From Prorocentrum cordatum (lineage: Eukaryota; Sar; Dinophyceae; Prorocentrales; Prorocentraceae): a stretch of DNA of 30,000 nucleotides. The stretch covers positions 806,290-836,289 of the forward strand of contig CAUYUJ010018048.1 of the NCBI GenBank assembly GCA_963575745.1, written 5' to 3'. Below the pieces are notes generated by a model, which was given only the letters and a program-made list of their open reading frames with translations, was not told the DNA's origin and did no database searches. A program made the position numbers and the translations under genes. Of this stretch, positions 9,630 to 18,744 are shown in pieces. Position 1 is the first letter of the stretch; every line of letters starts with the position of its first letter.

Positions 9630-9882
9630 AGGTAAGTAGGAGGAGGAGGGGGAGGGGGAGGAGGAGGAGGAGAAGGTGGAGGAGGAGGAGGAGGAGGAGG
9701 ACGACGACGACGAAGGGGAGTAGGAGGAGGAGGAGGAGGAGGAGGAGGAGGAGGAGGAGGATGAGGAGTAGGAGGACAACGGACGAGGATCAAGGTGTAG
9801 ACAGCGAGGATAAACATTATTATTATATATAGAAAGAGAGAGAGAGTGTGTGTGTGTGAGTGAGTGAGTGAGGGAGGCAGTC

Positions 9883-9917
<35 letters not shown>

Positions 9918-10360
9918 GATGGCGAGAGAGAGAGAGAGATAATGACGAGAAGGCGGACGAGGAGAAGAAGAAAGAGGGACCTGCGCACGACAGAGGAGGA
10001 GAAGGAGAAGAAGGATGCGGAGGAGGAGGAGGGAAGAAGAGGAGGAGGAGGGATGAGATGAAAGCGAGAAGGAGGGGAGGAGGAGAAGGAGGAGGAGGAG
10101 GGAAAAGTTAAGAGCATGGAGGAGGAGGAGGACGACGAAGACGAGGATGAGGACGAGAAGGAGGACGAGGGGCGATGAGGAGCGAGAGGAGGAGGAGGAG
10201 GAGGAGGAGGAGGAGGGAGGAGGAGGAGGGAGGAGGAGGGAGCGGAGGAGGAGGAGAGAAGAGGGGAAGAGGAGGAGGAGGAGAGGAGGAGGAGGAGCGA
10301 GGAGGAGGAGCGAGGAGGAGGAGCGAGGAGGAGGAGCGAGGAGGAGCGATTAGGAGGAGC
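9541..10360 (+). repeat. Purine-strand (GGA)n-type tract
   Basis: About 0.8 kb in which + is almost all A and G: GGA, GGAGAA and GAC units, then (GA)n, (GTGA)n and TG runs at 9830-9930, then GGA again. A GGTAAGTAGG word at about 9630 looks like a splice donor but lies inside the array and is probably chance. Confidence 0.9.
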
Positions 10361-10480
10361 AAGGTGCCGACGGCGAGAGCCGCGTGCCCGCCAGCGTGCG
10401 CACAGCCCGCAGGCTCGCCGGGTCCGTGCCACAGCGCACGCCCCGCAAACCGCGTAGGTGCCTGGGTCTCGTGCGGCCAA

Positions 10481-11260
10481 CTTCTCCTCCTCCTCCTCCT
10501 GCTCGTCCTCCTCCTCCTCCTCCTCCTCCTCCTCCTCCTTCTCCTCCTCCGCTGCCGTCCTCCTCTTCCCTCCTCCCCCTCCTCCTCCTCCTCCTCCCTC
10601 CTCCGCCTCCTCCCTCCGCTCCTCCTGCTCCTCCTCTTCCTCCTCCCCCTCCTCCCTCCTCCTCCTCCTCCTCTCCTCCTCCTCCTCCTCCTCCTCCTCC
10701 TCCGCCCTCCTCCTCCTCCTCCTCCTCCTCCTCCTCCTCCTCCTCCTCCTCCTCCTCCCCCCTTCTTCCCTCCTCCTCATCCTCCTTCTCCTCTTCCCTC
10801 CCCTCCTCTCCTCCTCCTCCTCCTCCTCCTCTCCTCCGCCTCCTCCTCCTCCCTCCCTCCTCCTCCTCCTCCTCCTCCTCCTCCTCCTCCTCCTGCTGTT
10901 CCTCCTCCTCCTCCCTCCTCCTCCTCCTCCTCCTCCTCCTCCTCCTCCCTCCTCCTCCTCCTCCTCCTCCTCCTCCTCCTCCTCCTCCTCCTCCTCTCTC
11001 CCCCGCCCCTCCCCCTCCTCCTCCTCCGCTTCCTGTTCCTATTCCTCTCCCTGCTGCTCCGCCTGCCTCGACTGTTCCACTCCAAGTCTGCCTCCTCCTC
11101 CTCCGCCATCTGCTCCTCCTGTTCCCCTCGAAGTCCCTCTCCGCATCCTCCTGCTTCCCTCCAAGTCCTCCCGCTCCTCCTGCTCATCGTCCTCCTCCTC
11201 CTCCACCTCCTCCTCCTCCTCATCATCATCCTCCTCCTCTTCCTCCTCCTGCCCATCCTT
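10481..11260 (+). repeat. Pyrimidine-strand (TCC)n-type tract, mirror of the previous one
   Basis: About 0.78 kb of TCC/TTC/CTG-variant units on +, separated by roughly 120 bp of unique sequence from the purine tract of similar length. The pair forms a large imperfect inverted arrangement. Very long open frames across it (to 12058 and 12363 on +, 9881-10780 on -) are low complexity and not genes. Confidence 0.9.
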
Positions 11261-11263
11261 CTT

Positions 11264-11820
11264 GTTTCTGCCCGAGGGCCTGGGGGCGGACAGGCTGCTG
11301 CGGGCTCCCCGGGCGGGGACAGTCGCGCTGCCATCGGAGGCAGCGTGGCACAGGCGCCTCCGCCGCGAGCGCGCCTCTGCTCGCGTTTTGCTGCGCGCGT
11401 GGCGGGGGTCGCTTTCGCCCCGCCAGCGCTGCCGCTTGGAGGCCGCTGCGGCGCTGCTGGACAGCCACCACGGCTCGGCGGCGCCGCTCCCCGCGCACCA
11501 CGGCATGGCCGCCGCGGGCAGAGGCGCGCGCCAGACCTGCGGGCATTGTGGTGGTGCTGGTGCGGCCATTGCAAGAGGCCGCTGGCCCTGGGCCAGCTTG
11601 GCGGCGCTGGCAATGGCGGCGCTGGGGGTGGACGGGCCTCCAGCCGCGGCCGCGCGGCCCGCGTGCCGCCATGGCGCACCGCAGTGGTCGGCCCCGACGG
11701 CGCCGACGCCGCCCAGCAGCCTGCGCCCAGAGGCCGCCCCTCCCCAGGTGCGGCTGCTGCTGGGGCTGCGGCATGCGGCACTCATGGCGCGGGAGGGCGC
11801 CCACGCAGCAGCAGCCTGGG
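11264..11820 (+). other. GC-rich lead-in to the LINE ORF1-like region
   Basis: Very GC-rich and open in all three + frames, so the coding frame cannot be chosen by eye. One frame has a TCGHCG group (near 11537) and another a cysteine-rich cluster (CGCCWGCG, near 11750), which could be relics of the N-terminal zinc fingers often found before the coiled coil in dinoflagellate LINE ORF1 proteins. This is a guess. Confidence 0.25.
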
Positions 11821-12545
11821 CGTCCGCTCGCTGGCGAGGCGCAAGTCCTGGAGGGTGACGCGGACCCGGAGGAGGCCAAGCTGGCCCAGCTGGTGGAGCT
11901 CCTCCGCCTGTCAGGCGACGGGCCAGGCGAGGCCAAGTACCACGGCAGCTGGACGAGCACAGGGCCAAGAGCCTGGTCAAGCCGCTGTCCGTCGCCGAGG
12001 CTGGCGCTGCGCGGGGCACAGCTGCTGCAGCCCTCGGCGCAGCCCTGGCGGTCGCTGACGGGCCCCAGCAGCGCCTCGCCCAGGCCACGGAGCACATCGC
12101 CAAGTGCACCACGGCCCTCGACGGCGCCACCGCGGCCTGCATCTGCGCGGCGCAGGCCCTGGCCACCACGGTGGCGCCTGCCAGCGAGGCCGCGGCCCCC
12201 ACCCTCAGCATCTCGGCGGTCCTGGAGGGCAAGGCGGCGTTGGCGCTGGACGACGAGGGCTCGTTCGGCCCGGGGGCCTTCGAAGACTACGTCGTCGAGG
12301 TGCGCGACCGCCAGGATGCGCAGCGGCGACGCAAGGAGCTCCAGGCCAGGTTCACCACCATGACCAAGGAGGCCTTCGGCCAGTTCCAGTCGGAGGCGCA
12401 GGCGCTGGAGAAGGCGCACTGCGAGCAGCGGGAGCGCCAGTCCAAGAAGCGGCGCACGGCGGAGAGCGCACCCTTGCCCGCCAAGGACGCCAAGGAGAGC
12501 AGCCCGGGGCCCCTCCCAGCAGCGGGGGCGCTGCTGAGCCCGCAG
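11821..12545 (+). mobile_element. LINE ORF1-like coiled-coil region (decayed)
   Basis: Frame 1 encodes LAGEAQ, EEAKLAQLVELLRLSG and GEAKYHG (11821-11944). Then, after an apparent one-base loss at about 11944, frame 0 takes over with QLDEHRAKS and an Ala/Gln/Glu-rich helical stretch through LAQATEHIAKCTTAL, FEDYVVEVRDRQDAQRRRK and EAQALEKAHCEQRERQSKKR (to about 12450). Such long Ala/Glu coiled coils are typical of the nucleic-acid-binding ORF1 proteins of dinoflagellate non-LTR retrotransposons, which coat the element's RNA. The ATG at 12171 is internal to the open stretch and is not a credible start. Around 12520-12545 the plausible frame changes again to frame 2. What is seen: helical heptad-like composition and frame changes. 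What is inferred: the family. An ordinary host coiled-coil gene with introns is the alternative. Confidence 0.5.
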
Positions 12546-12633
12546 GCGCCGCCGCCACTGCGGCTTCTCTGGCGGCCCCTGCCCCCTCTGCAGGCGCCGC
12601 TGGCCCGAAGGCGCCCCCCACGGCGCCCGCGAC

Positions 12634-13345
12634 CCCCGCTGCGCGCCAGGACGACGCCGCCGCTGCTGGCGCGCGCGACGGTGCTGGGGCCCCTGGCGCG
12701 GTGGCTTTCGCGGTCGACGTCCTGGACGCTGGCCGCCATCGCCCGCCCGCCGCCGCCGCCGCCAGCAAGGGCGCCGCGGCCGGCGAGGGCCGCGCCGCGC
12801 GAAGGGCGGGCGCGGCGCCAGCCAGGCCGCTAGCGCCGCCCCAGCGGGCGCGGGCGCTGACGAGTCGGGCCTTTGACCAGAGTTTTGACGGCTACGACAG
12901 TTTGGACAAGTCTGGCTCTCTCCAGTCTGTGGCTCGCGAGGTCTCCTCCGCTGCCCAGGCCGACGCCCCGGCGCCCGCGGCCCCCGCTGCGCGCCAGGAC
13001 GACGCCGCCGCTGCTGGCGCGCGCGACGGTGCTGGGGCCCCTGGCGCGGTGGCTTTCGCGGTCGACGTCCCGGGCGCTGGCCGCCATCGTCCGCCCGCCG
13101 CCGCCGCCGCCAGCAAGGGCGCCGCGGCCGGCGAGGGCCGCGCCGTGCGAAGGGCGGGCGCGGCGCCGGCCGGGCCGCTAGCGCCGCCCCAGCGGGCGCG
13201 GGCGCTGACGAGTCGGGCCTTTGACCAGAGCTCGGGCCGTGGCAGTTTTGACGGCTACGACAGTTTGGACAAGTCTGGCTCTCTCCAGTCTGTGGCTCGC
13301 GAGGTCTCCTCCGCTGCCCGGGCCGACGCCCCGTCGCCCGCGCCC
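12634..13345 (+). repeat. Two-copy in-frame tandem duplication, 348-bp period
   Basis: The segment beginning at about 12634 is repeated from about 12982 with an offset of 348 bp (116 codons). The second copy carries a 15-bp in-frame insertion near 13231-13246 and a few substitutions. In frame 2 both copies read ARQDDAAAAGARDG, VAFAVDV, LAPPQRARALTSRAFDQS, then FDGYDSLDKSGSLQSVAREV. Preservation of frame through both copies and the insertion favours coding, probably as a Pro/Ala-rich linker with a short Asp/Ser-rich block. No known domain is recognised. A third, partial start follows at about 13320. Confidence 0.75.
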
Positions 13346-13444
13346 GCTGCCCGGCGGCAGGAGCGCGCGACGAGGTCGCCTCCGTGGCATGGGCGCTGCA
13401 GGACACGGTATCCAGTGGGACGTGGACTCGCCGCATTCAATTGG

Positions 13445-13565
13445 GTGAGTATAAGTTCGAGGATGCGGACCTTGATGGACGCGCTGTGCTCGAGACGATG
13501 GAGAGGGGCCTCACGAACGCTACGGCACTACACGGGCCACGCATACCCCCCCCCCCCCCACGCAG
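13445..13565 (+). other. Candidate 121-bp spliceosomal intron
   Basis: It begins GTGAGTATAAG and ends in a run of about 14 C followed by ACGCAG. Removing it joins frame 2 upstream (ending AAFNW at 13444) to frame 0 downstream (starting NEELDG at 13566) without breaking a codon, and frame 2 is the frame of the in-frame duplication. Against it: frame 1 is also open straight through the segment and encodes a passable peptide (GEYKFEDADLDGRAVLE). Confidence 0.35.
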
Positions 13566-14126
13566 AACGAGGAGCTCGACGGCCGCCGCTGGCGCCAGAA
13601 CTGCGCGCCGCACGTCGCGCGCCACCTCGAGCACCCGCGCTTCAGCGTGCTGGTCGGGGAGCGGGCCCAGCGCGACGGGCGCGCCAACGCCGGCGCGGCG
13701 CGCGTCGACCTCGCCATCGACATCTGCGCGGCCGCCTTCCGCCGTCGACGTGCAGCACGTGAAAGGCACGTTCAACGGCTGCAGCGCATGCGCGCGGACG
13801 ACCCTGGGGCGCGGCTCCGCGAGCTCCCCGAGCACATATTGGCGCTGCAGCGGGGGGCCGATGCCTTTGACAACGGCCAAGGCACCGCGCGGGCCTCTCA
13901 GGACGACGCCATCCCCATCGATCTGGAGCTGCCCCTCCCCTACCTCGTGCCTGCCCACCTGCAGCCCGCAGGATGGGGGGCGGCCGATGATGGCCTGGGC
14001 CTTGCCCCCCAGCGGCGCCGCCCCCAGGGTCGACAGCGGGGGTGGCCAAAAAAGTGGGCACGGGCCATGGGCTCCATCTGCAGGTTCGTCGCGGGGCTCT
14101 TCGGCGACGCCCGCCCGACTTCGGGC
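13566..14126 (+). CDS. Possible exon of an unknown protein (partial)
   Basis: Frame 0 directly after the candidate acceptor reads NEELDGRRWRQNCAPHVARH, SVLVGERAQRDGRANAG, RVDLAIDICAAAFRRR, then MRADDPGARLRELPEHILAL and DDAIPIDLELPLPYLVPAHL. Composition and GC-rich third positions look coding, unlike the other two frames. No domain is recognised. From about 14030 the peptide becomes Arg/Pro-rich and the frame is doubtful, so the end given is arbitrary. It might be host sequence, an unrecognised LINE segment between ORF1 and the RNase H part, or unrelated. Confidence 0.3.
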
Positions 14127-14132
14127 GCCGCC

Positions 14133-14700
14133 TGGACTTGCCGCGCCACCTCGCGATCCCCTTCGGCCAGAGGCTCGCGACGCCCATGGAGTTGCGTGCC
14201 GGGGCGGAGCTGGCGGCGCGGCTGGGGAGCGGCCCTGCGGCTCGCGGGCCCCCCGCCAGGAAGGCGCGCCCATGCCGAGCTGTGCCTGCACGTGGCCTCG
14301 AGAGGAGCTCGCTGGGGACGGCCCTGCGGCCCGCGGCCCCCCGCGCTGCCCCGCCGAGCGGCGGCGCCATGCCTGCGCGCGGCGGCCGAGCCGAGGGGCC
14401 GAGGGTCGATCTGCGAGGGGCGGGGGCCACAGCGCGCGCGCCGAGAGGAACTCGCGAAGCCCCCGCCCCAAGGCGGCTCTCGCCGAAGCGAGGTCGCCCA
14501 CATCGCGCGATGGACTTGCCGCGCCACCTCGCGACCTCCTTCGGAGGTTCGCGATGCTCATGGCGCTGCATGCTGGGGCGGAGCTGGCGGCACGGCCGGG
14601 GGGCGGCCCTGCGGCGCGCGGGCCCCCGCACGTGGCCTCGAGAGGCGCCCGCGGCCCCGCGGCTCGCGGGCCACGGCGCCGCGGCGGCCCGCCGCGCCGC
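14133..14700 (+). repeat. Imperfect duplication, 340-378-bp offset
   Basis: TGGACTTGCCGCGCCACC at 14133 recurs at 14511; GGGGCGGAGCTGGCGGC at 14201 recurs at 14575; CACGTGGCCTCGAGAGG at 14289 recurs at 14629. The changing offset shows indels between copies, so unlike 12634-13345 the frame is not kept. The segment separates the possible exon from the LINE zinc finger. Confidence 0.75.
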
Positions 14701-14819
14701 CTCGCGCGGGGCCGACCGCGGGGCCGCCCCGCCGCCCCGCGATCACAGAATACTTCGCCCCCCTCCGCTGCTTGCGCAACGGAGCGCCGGGGCCGGATTC
14801 GACCTCGCGGCGCCAGGCG

Positions 14820-16210
14820 ACCCCCCGTGCGATTGTAGCCAATGGCATTTGGGATCAGGCTCGGAAGCGCCGTCACGGTCATGCGACCAGCCCGAATTGC
14901 CCCTTTTGCGGCATCGAGTTCTGCCCAGGGACCACCTTGGCCTGAGTGTTTGGACTGCGTTCGGCTACCTGGGCCTTCGTGCGGGAGCGCGACCGCCCCC
15001 CCCCCTTCGGGCTGACCTCGAGGCTCGCTCCGCTTGGGTCCTCTGGAGGCACGCCCTGGTCCCCGATCCGCGGCCTTCCGTGCCCAGCCCCGTTCCTTCC
15101 TTCCTCGTCAAGTGGCTCAAGCGTCTTGCGCAGGGTAGCATCGAGGGCGAGTCCAGGACTGTCCATCGGCGGCGGCTCCTGCACGCGTTTAGTGCAGGGC
15201 GACTCCCGACTCGCTAGAGCGAGCATGTCTGCGGTCCAGGCTGATGCCACTGGCTCCCTGGTCGCTTCCCTGTGCGGCCTGCTTCCGGGCCCGCGCCAGG
15301 CGTCGGACCTCGCGGAGGCCATCGCCCTCCCATGTATTTGACGCATGTGGCGCTGGGACCCTTCCGCTCCCATTCGGACGGCGCGTGGGTCGCCTCGAGC
15401 GTCGCGCGTGGGCGCGCCGAGACGACGGGCGCACAGCGCGAGGTAGCGGACCTCTAGTCTCGAATTTGGGATCGGGTGGGCGACCTCGGGGGCGGGGTGG
15501 CGGTGCTCCAGGTTGAAGGCCATGCTCGCCGCAGCCAAGACGGCGACGTCGAGCCAGGCATGGTCAAGCGCTGGGGCAACCACTTTGCCGACCGCGCTGC
15601 TCGAGAGGGCGCTCCCCTCCGCCCTGCCGACGAGGCGGCGACGGAACGCGTGAAGCGCACCTTCCGTCTCGCGACCTTCGTGGCCAAGTTTCTGGCTCGG
15701 GTCATGCGGACAGCGGGCCCGAGCCAGCAGGATGCGCCGCGGCACGGCCTCCTTCGGCGCGCGCAGCAGCGAGGGCGCACCCCCGAGCTGACGACGAACA
15801 CGGCGCCGCCCGACGGTTCCCACGAGCCTGCGCCGCGCGGCAACGGTTTCCGATGCGCGCGCCGCCACCGCATCGCGAGGGCGCGCGACGCCTTCTTCCC
15901 CGCGGTGCGCGCCCCAGGATGGGGCCACCGTGCGTGGAGCGTGGGTCCCTCCCTTGCCTGCGCGAGGTGCGAGGCGCAGTCGGGCGCGAACGCCCAGCTC
16001 CTCGCGCACCCTTGCCTTGGGGCCGTTCCCCCACAGACGCGCCCCCGTCTGGGGCGCGTCTGTGGGCTGGGCAGCACCCGCGCACCGGCCTGCCGCCGAT
16101 GCCCTCGGCCAGCGGCCAGGTTCGGCCACAGTCGTTCGCGGACTTCGTCCTCGACGCCCTGGCACCTGGTCGTCGTGGACGATGGCTCCGGCGGCGGGTA
16201 GGCCCCTGGC
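14820..16210 (+). mobile_element. LINE C-terminal remnant: zinc finger, RNase H, cysteine motif
   Basis: This is the 3' part of a non-LTR retrotransposon polyprotein. Frame 0 has IVANGIWDQARKRRHG then NCPFCG (Cys codons 14898 and 14907), the CCHC-like finger that follows the reverse-transcriptase thumb, and stops soon after. Frame 2 continues with SAWVLWRHALVPDPRP, matching the linker to RNase H. RNase H, which degrades the RNA strand after first-strand synthesis, is represented by its C-terminal half: VEGHARR (His codon at 15521) and WGNHFADRAAREGA (Asp codon at 15590), then VAKFLARV. The first acidic residues are not found. Downstream HRAWSVGPSLACARC (Cys codons 15959 and 15968) and, in another frame, LWAGQHPRTG match the usual C-terminus. 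Multiple frame changes make it a dead copy. The family assignment is from motif memory, not alignment. Confidence 0.65.
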
Positions 16211-16329
16211 CGCGCCTGCTGGCACTCCCGTCGGGGGGTGTTCGGGTACGTTTTCCCCGTTTCGGGCTCGCACCCGAGTCGCCTAGCCGTGCCCGCGCGC
16301 TAGCCGCCCCGCCCGTTGAAAACTCTTGC

Positions 16330-16860
16330 CCGTCCTCCTTAGCGTCATCGGCAGTATCATTAGCATCACCACCACCATCCTCTCCCCATCCTCCTCGCCC
16401 TTCCCCGGGACGGGACTAACGAGGAGGAGGAAGAGGAAGAGGAGGCGGAGTCGGAGGCGGAAAAGAGGGAGGTCGCCGTCGTCGGTCCGTCTGTGTGTCC
16501 GCCCGTCCGCCCGTGCATCGTCGTCGTCGCCGTCTGTACTACATCGTCCGTCGTCGTTGTCGTCGTCGTCGTCGTCGTCGAGATGGAGATGAGGATGGAG
16601 ATGGAGATGGAGGAGGAGGAGGAGGAAGAGGAGGAGGAGGAGGAGGGGGCGCGAAGCAGGAGGCGTGGCACCAAGAGGCGGTGCAGGAGGGGGGGTGGGG
16701 AAGAAGAAAGGGAGAGGGAACGAAGAGGAAGGACGAGGAGGAGGAGGAAGAGGAGGAAGAGGGAAGGGTGGAGGAGGAGGGAAGGGATGAGGAGGATGGA
16801 GGAGAAGGAGGAGGAAGACATCCTCTATCCTTCCTCCTCCTTTCCCTCATCCCCGATCCC
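16330..16860. repeat. Mixed ATC/CAC, GGA and GTC trinucleotide array behind the LINE
   Basis: AGTATCATTAGCATCACC-type units at 16350-16380 are followed by GGA/GAA units, a (GTC)n run at about 16540-16580, (GGAGAT)n and a long GGA tract to 16825, ending in TCC. The LINE tail of about 120 bp separates it from the last recognised LINE motif. Confidence 0.9.
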
Positions 16861-16974
16861 TCCCCCACACGTGTGAGAGCCGCGCAAACTCACAATTGCA
16901 ATAACTCATCGGAAAATTACCCCAGTGCGACCCTACCTAGAAGTTGGAGCCCCTAGGAAAGCAACATTAGTTGT

Positions 16975-17670
16975 TATGCTATGCTATGCCATGCTATGCT
17001 GCGCTATGCTATGCTATGCTATGGTATGCTATGCGATGATGCGCTATGCTATGTTATGACATGCTATGCGATGCTATTATATGCTAAGCTATGATATGTC
17101 ATGATGCGATGTGCTGTGCTAAGCTATGCTAAGCTGCGCTATGCTATGCTATGATGTGTTATGATACGTTATGCTATGATGTGCTGCGCTATGCTATGCT
17201 ATGCTATGATTGGCTATGTTATGCTATGATATGCTATGCTAATGCAGCGCTGCGCTGTGCTAAGCTAAGCTAACCCTCTAGGCAGAGCCTAGGTCGGGAA
17301 TTACACCCATGCTAATGCTTTGCTTTGCGTTGTGCTGCCTGTGTTTTGCTTTGCTGTCGCTGCTGTTGCTTTGCCTTTGCTTTGCTATGATATGCTCTGC
17401 TATGCTATGCTGCGCTGTGCTGTGCTGTGCTGCGCTATGCTAGGCTATGCTATGTTGGGCTATGCTATGCTATGATGGGCTATGCTATGATATGCTATGC
17501 TGCGCTATGCTACGCTATGCTATGTTATGATGTGCTCTGCTATGCTAAAGCTCAGCGAAGCTAAGATGATGGTAAGCTAAGCTAACATAAACCTGAGCTA
17601 AGATGAAGCTAAGCTAAGCTAAGATGAAATAAGCTAAGCTCAGATGAGATAAGCAACGCTAAGCTAAGGG
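16975..17670. repeat. Degenerate pentanucleotide field (ATGCT)n then (AAGCT)n
   Basis: About 700 bp of five-base units: GCTAT/GCTGC/GATAT forms to about 17550, then GCTAA/GATGA forms to 17665. It is interrupted at 17275-17395 by unique sequence and TTTGC/TTGCT units. The single-base changes are spread evenly, suggesting an old array. Confidence 0.93.
17271..17300. repeat. Hairpin motif CTAGGC-AGA-GCCTAG, copy 1
   Basis: A perfect 6-bp stem at 17278-17292 inside a conserved ~30-bp word (ACCCTCTAGGCAGAGCCTAG, then GT and a GGGAAT-like end). It sits within the pentanucleotide field. Confidence 0.6.
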
Positions 17671-17676
17671 GACGTA

Positions 17677-17713
17677 ACTGGGGGAACCGCGGGGCGGATA
17701 CTGGGGGAACCGC
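17677..17713. repeat. Two copies of ACTGGGGGAACCGC, 23 bp apart
   Basis: The 14-base word occurs exactly at 17677-17690 and 17700-17713, at the edge of the pentanucleotide field. Confidence 0.7.
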
Positions 17714-17759
17714 CTGGGGCGCTTTCCACTGCCCGGCCCCTTTAAGCCCAGAGAGTAAG

Positions 17760-17790
17760 AACCCTTCTAGGCAGAGCCTAGGTAGAGAAT
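17760..17790. repeat. Hairpin motif CTAGGC-AGA-GCCTAG, copy 2
   Basis: The same hairpin at 17767-17781 and the same flanking words as copy 1, 489 bp downstream and in the same orientation. Confidence 0.6.
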
Positions 17791-18252
17791 CAGCCTGGCG
17801 GGGATTTCCGCTTTCAATGCCCCAGGAAGGGAACCCTGAGCCGTCCTCTTGATGGCCTTCTTGCCATGGGTCCCTGGGGGTTTGCAGGGGAGGAGAAACC
17901 CTTTTCAGTTGCCCGGCACTGTGGGCCCCACACTTCACGCAGGCGACCCCGAGTTGCGAGGCTTCACGAAGAATCGCTCCAACCTCAAAACTAACAAGGT
18001 TGTGATGCACTTCGCCCTGCTCCTGAAGCCGACAGTTGGCATCCACCGCACGACTCTCGATCGAACCTTAACAGATCGGCGTTACAGGGGCCACAAGATT
18101 ATGCCTGAATTGAAGATGGATGACCTGCAACTGTGGTGGCTAGCGCGCAACACGATTGCGTTTGATCTGCACCGTGTCGCGCGCGCTCACATGCTGACCC
18201 ACGATTATTATTTATCCTCCTCCCCCCCTGCCCTATTCCCCTCCTCCGCTCC
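17791..18252. other. Unique sequence without a recognised gene
   Basis: A + frame from about 17849 contains TTLDRTLTDRRYRGH and MDDLQLWWLARNTIAFDLH, which looks protein-like for about 60 residues, but the same frame runs on into the poly(A) tract. A - frame at 17609-18046 is also open. No domain is recognised in either. Confidence 0.35.
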
Positions 18253-18317
18253 AGAGGTCTCTGGAGGACGACGGAGGTCCTCGGAATCCCCCAGAGGTCC
18301 CAAGAGGCACCAGGAGG
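18253..18317 (-). repeat. Fourth phased array, exactly 10-bp spacing
   Basis: AGAGG/GGAGG words start at 18253, 18263, 18273, 18283 (degenerate), 18293, 18303 and 18313. Words such as CCAAGAGG and CCAGAGG are the complement of the CTTGG motif in the arrays at 1526 and 3310. Confidence 0.7.
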
Positions 18318-18352
18318 CCCCCAAACAATTTAACAATAGCCACACTACAAAA

Positions 18353-18353
<1 letters not shown>

Positions 18354-18392
<39 letters not shown>

Positions 18393-18440
18393 CACACAAG
18401 AACGGCCATCAACAACACAAACAAACAAACAAACAACAAA
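18354..18440 (+). repeat. Poly(A)38 tract and (CAAA)n microsatellite
   Basis: Thirty-eight consecutive A at 18354-18391, then AC-rich sequence and (CAAA)n at about 18411-18440. It could be a retroposition tail, but no transcript-like body precedes it. Confidence 0.9.
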
Positions 18441-18744
18441 TGTACATTATATTTTCCTCCTCCTCCCCGCGTTCCGGTGAGGGCTTCAGGGAGCCCTGCC
18501 ACCCTACGCACCAAGCCGTCTCAGGTCTCGGGTGGGCAGCGAGTCACGGCCGACATGGTCTTCTCACTGTTCTTAGATCTGTTCGTTGGGAAGACATAGT
18601 CTTTTTACAGTCTCCAGTCTCCTCCTCGTGTTCCTCCTCCATCCCGTTTCCTTACACGTAGATGACTTCCCTGTCGCACCACCAGAGGTGACGGCCGGGC
18701 GGGGAGGTTGTTTCGCCTAAGACTTCGTCACCATTTGCGACTCT
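18441..18744. other. Unique sequence, nothing recognised
   Basis: No gene, repeat or hairpin of note is visible; base composition is balanced. Confidence 0.4.

Noticed and set aside
9625-9640. GGTAAGTAGG as a splice donor
   Set aside because: It lies within a GGA array where such words arise by single-base change, with no exon upstream.
9881-12363. Very long Pro/Ser/Leu or Glu/Arg open frames on both strands
   Set aside because: They are translations of GGA/TCC arrays; composition follows the repeat, not a protein family.
11226-13436. 736-residue open frame on the - strand
   Set aside because: It is Arg/Pro-rich with no domain, mirrors the 348-bp duplication on the opposite strand, and stays open only because stops are rare in such GC-rich DNA.
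14834-14860. Resemblance to a dinoflagellate spliced-leader relic (GTAGCCAATGGCATTTGGG)
   Set aside because: The match is loose and the bases are explained by the LINE peptide IVANGIWDQ read in frame 0.
16975-17670. Similarity to immunoglobulin switch-region pentamers
   Set aside because: Only the five-base length and GCT word are shared; the strand has no G clusters and the organism has no such system.
17849-18350. 270-residue + frame as a gene
   Set aside because: It runs into the poly(A) tract as poly-Lys, starts without context and shows no domain; only a short part looks protein-like.
18354-18391. Poly(A) tail of a processed retrocopy
   Set aside because: No spliced-leader relic, open frame or target duplication is associated; the adjoining (CAAA)n points to simple-repeat growth.
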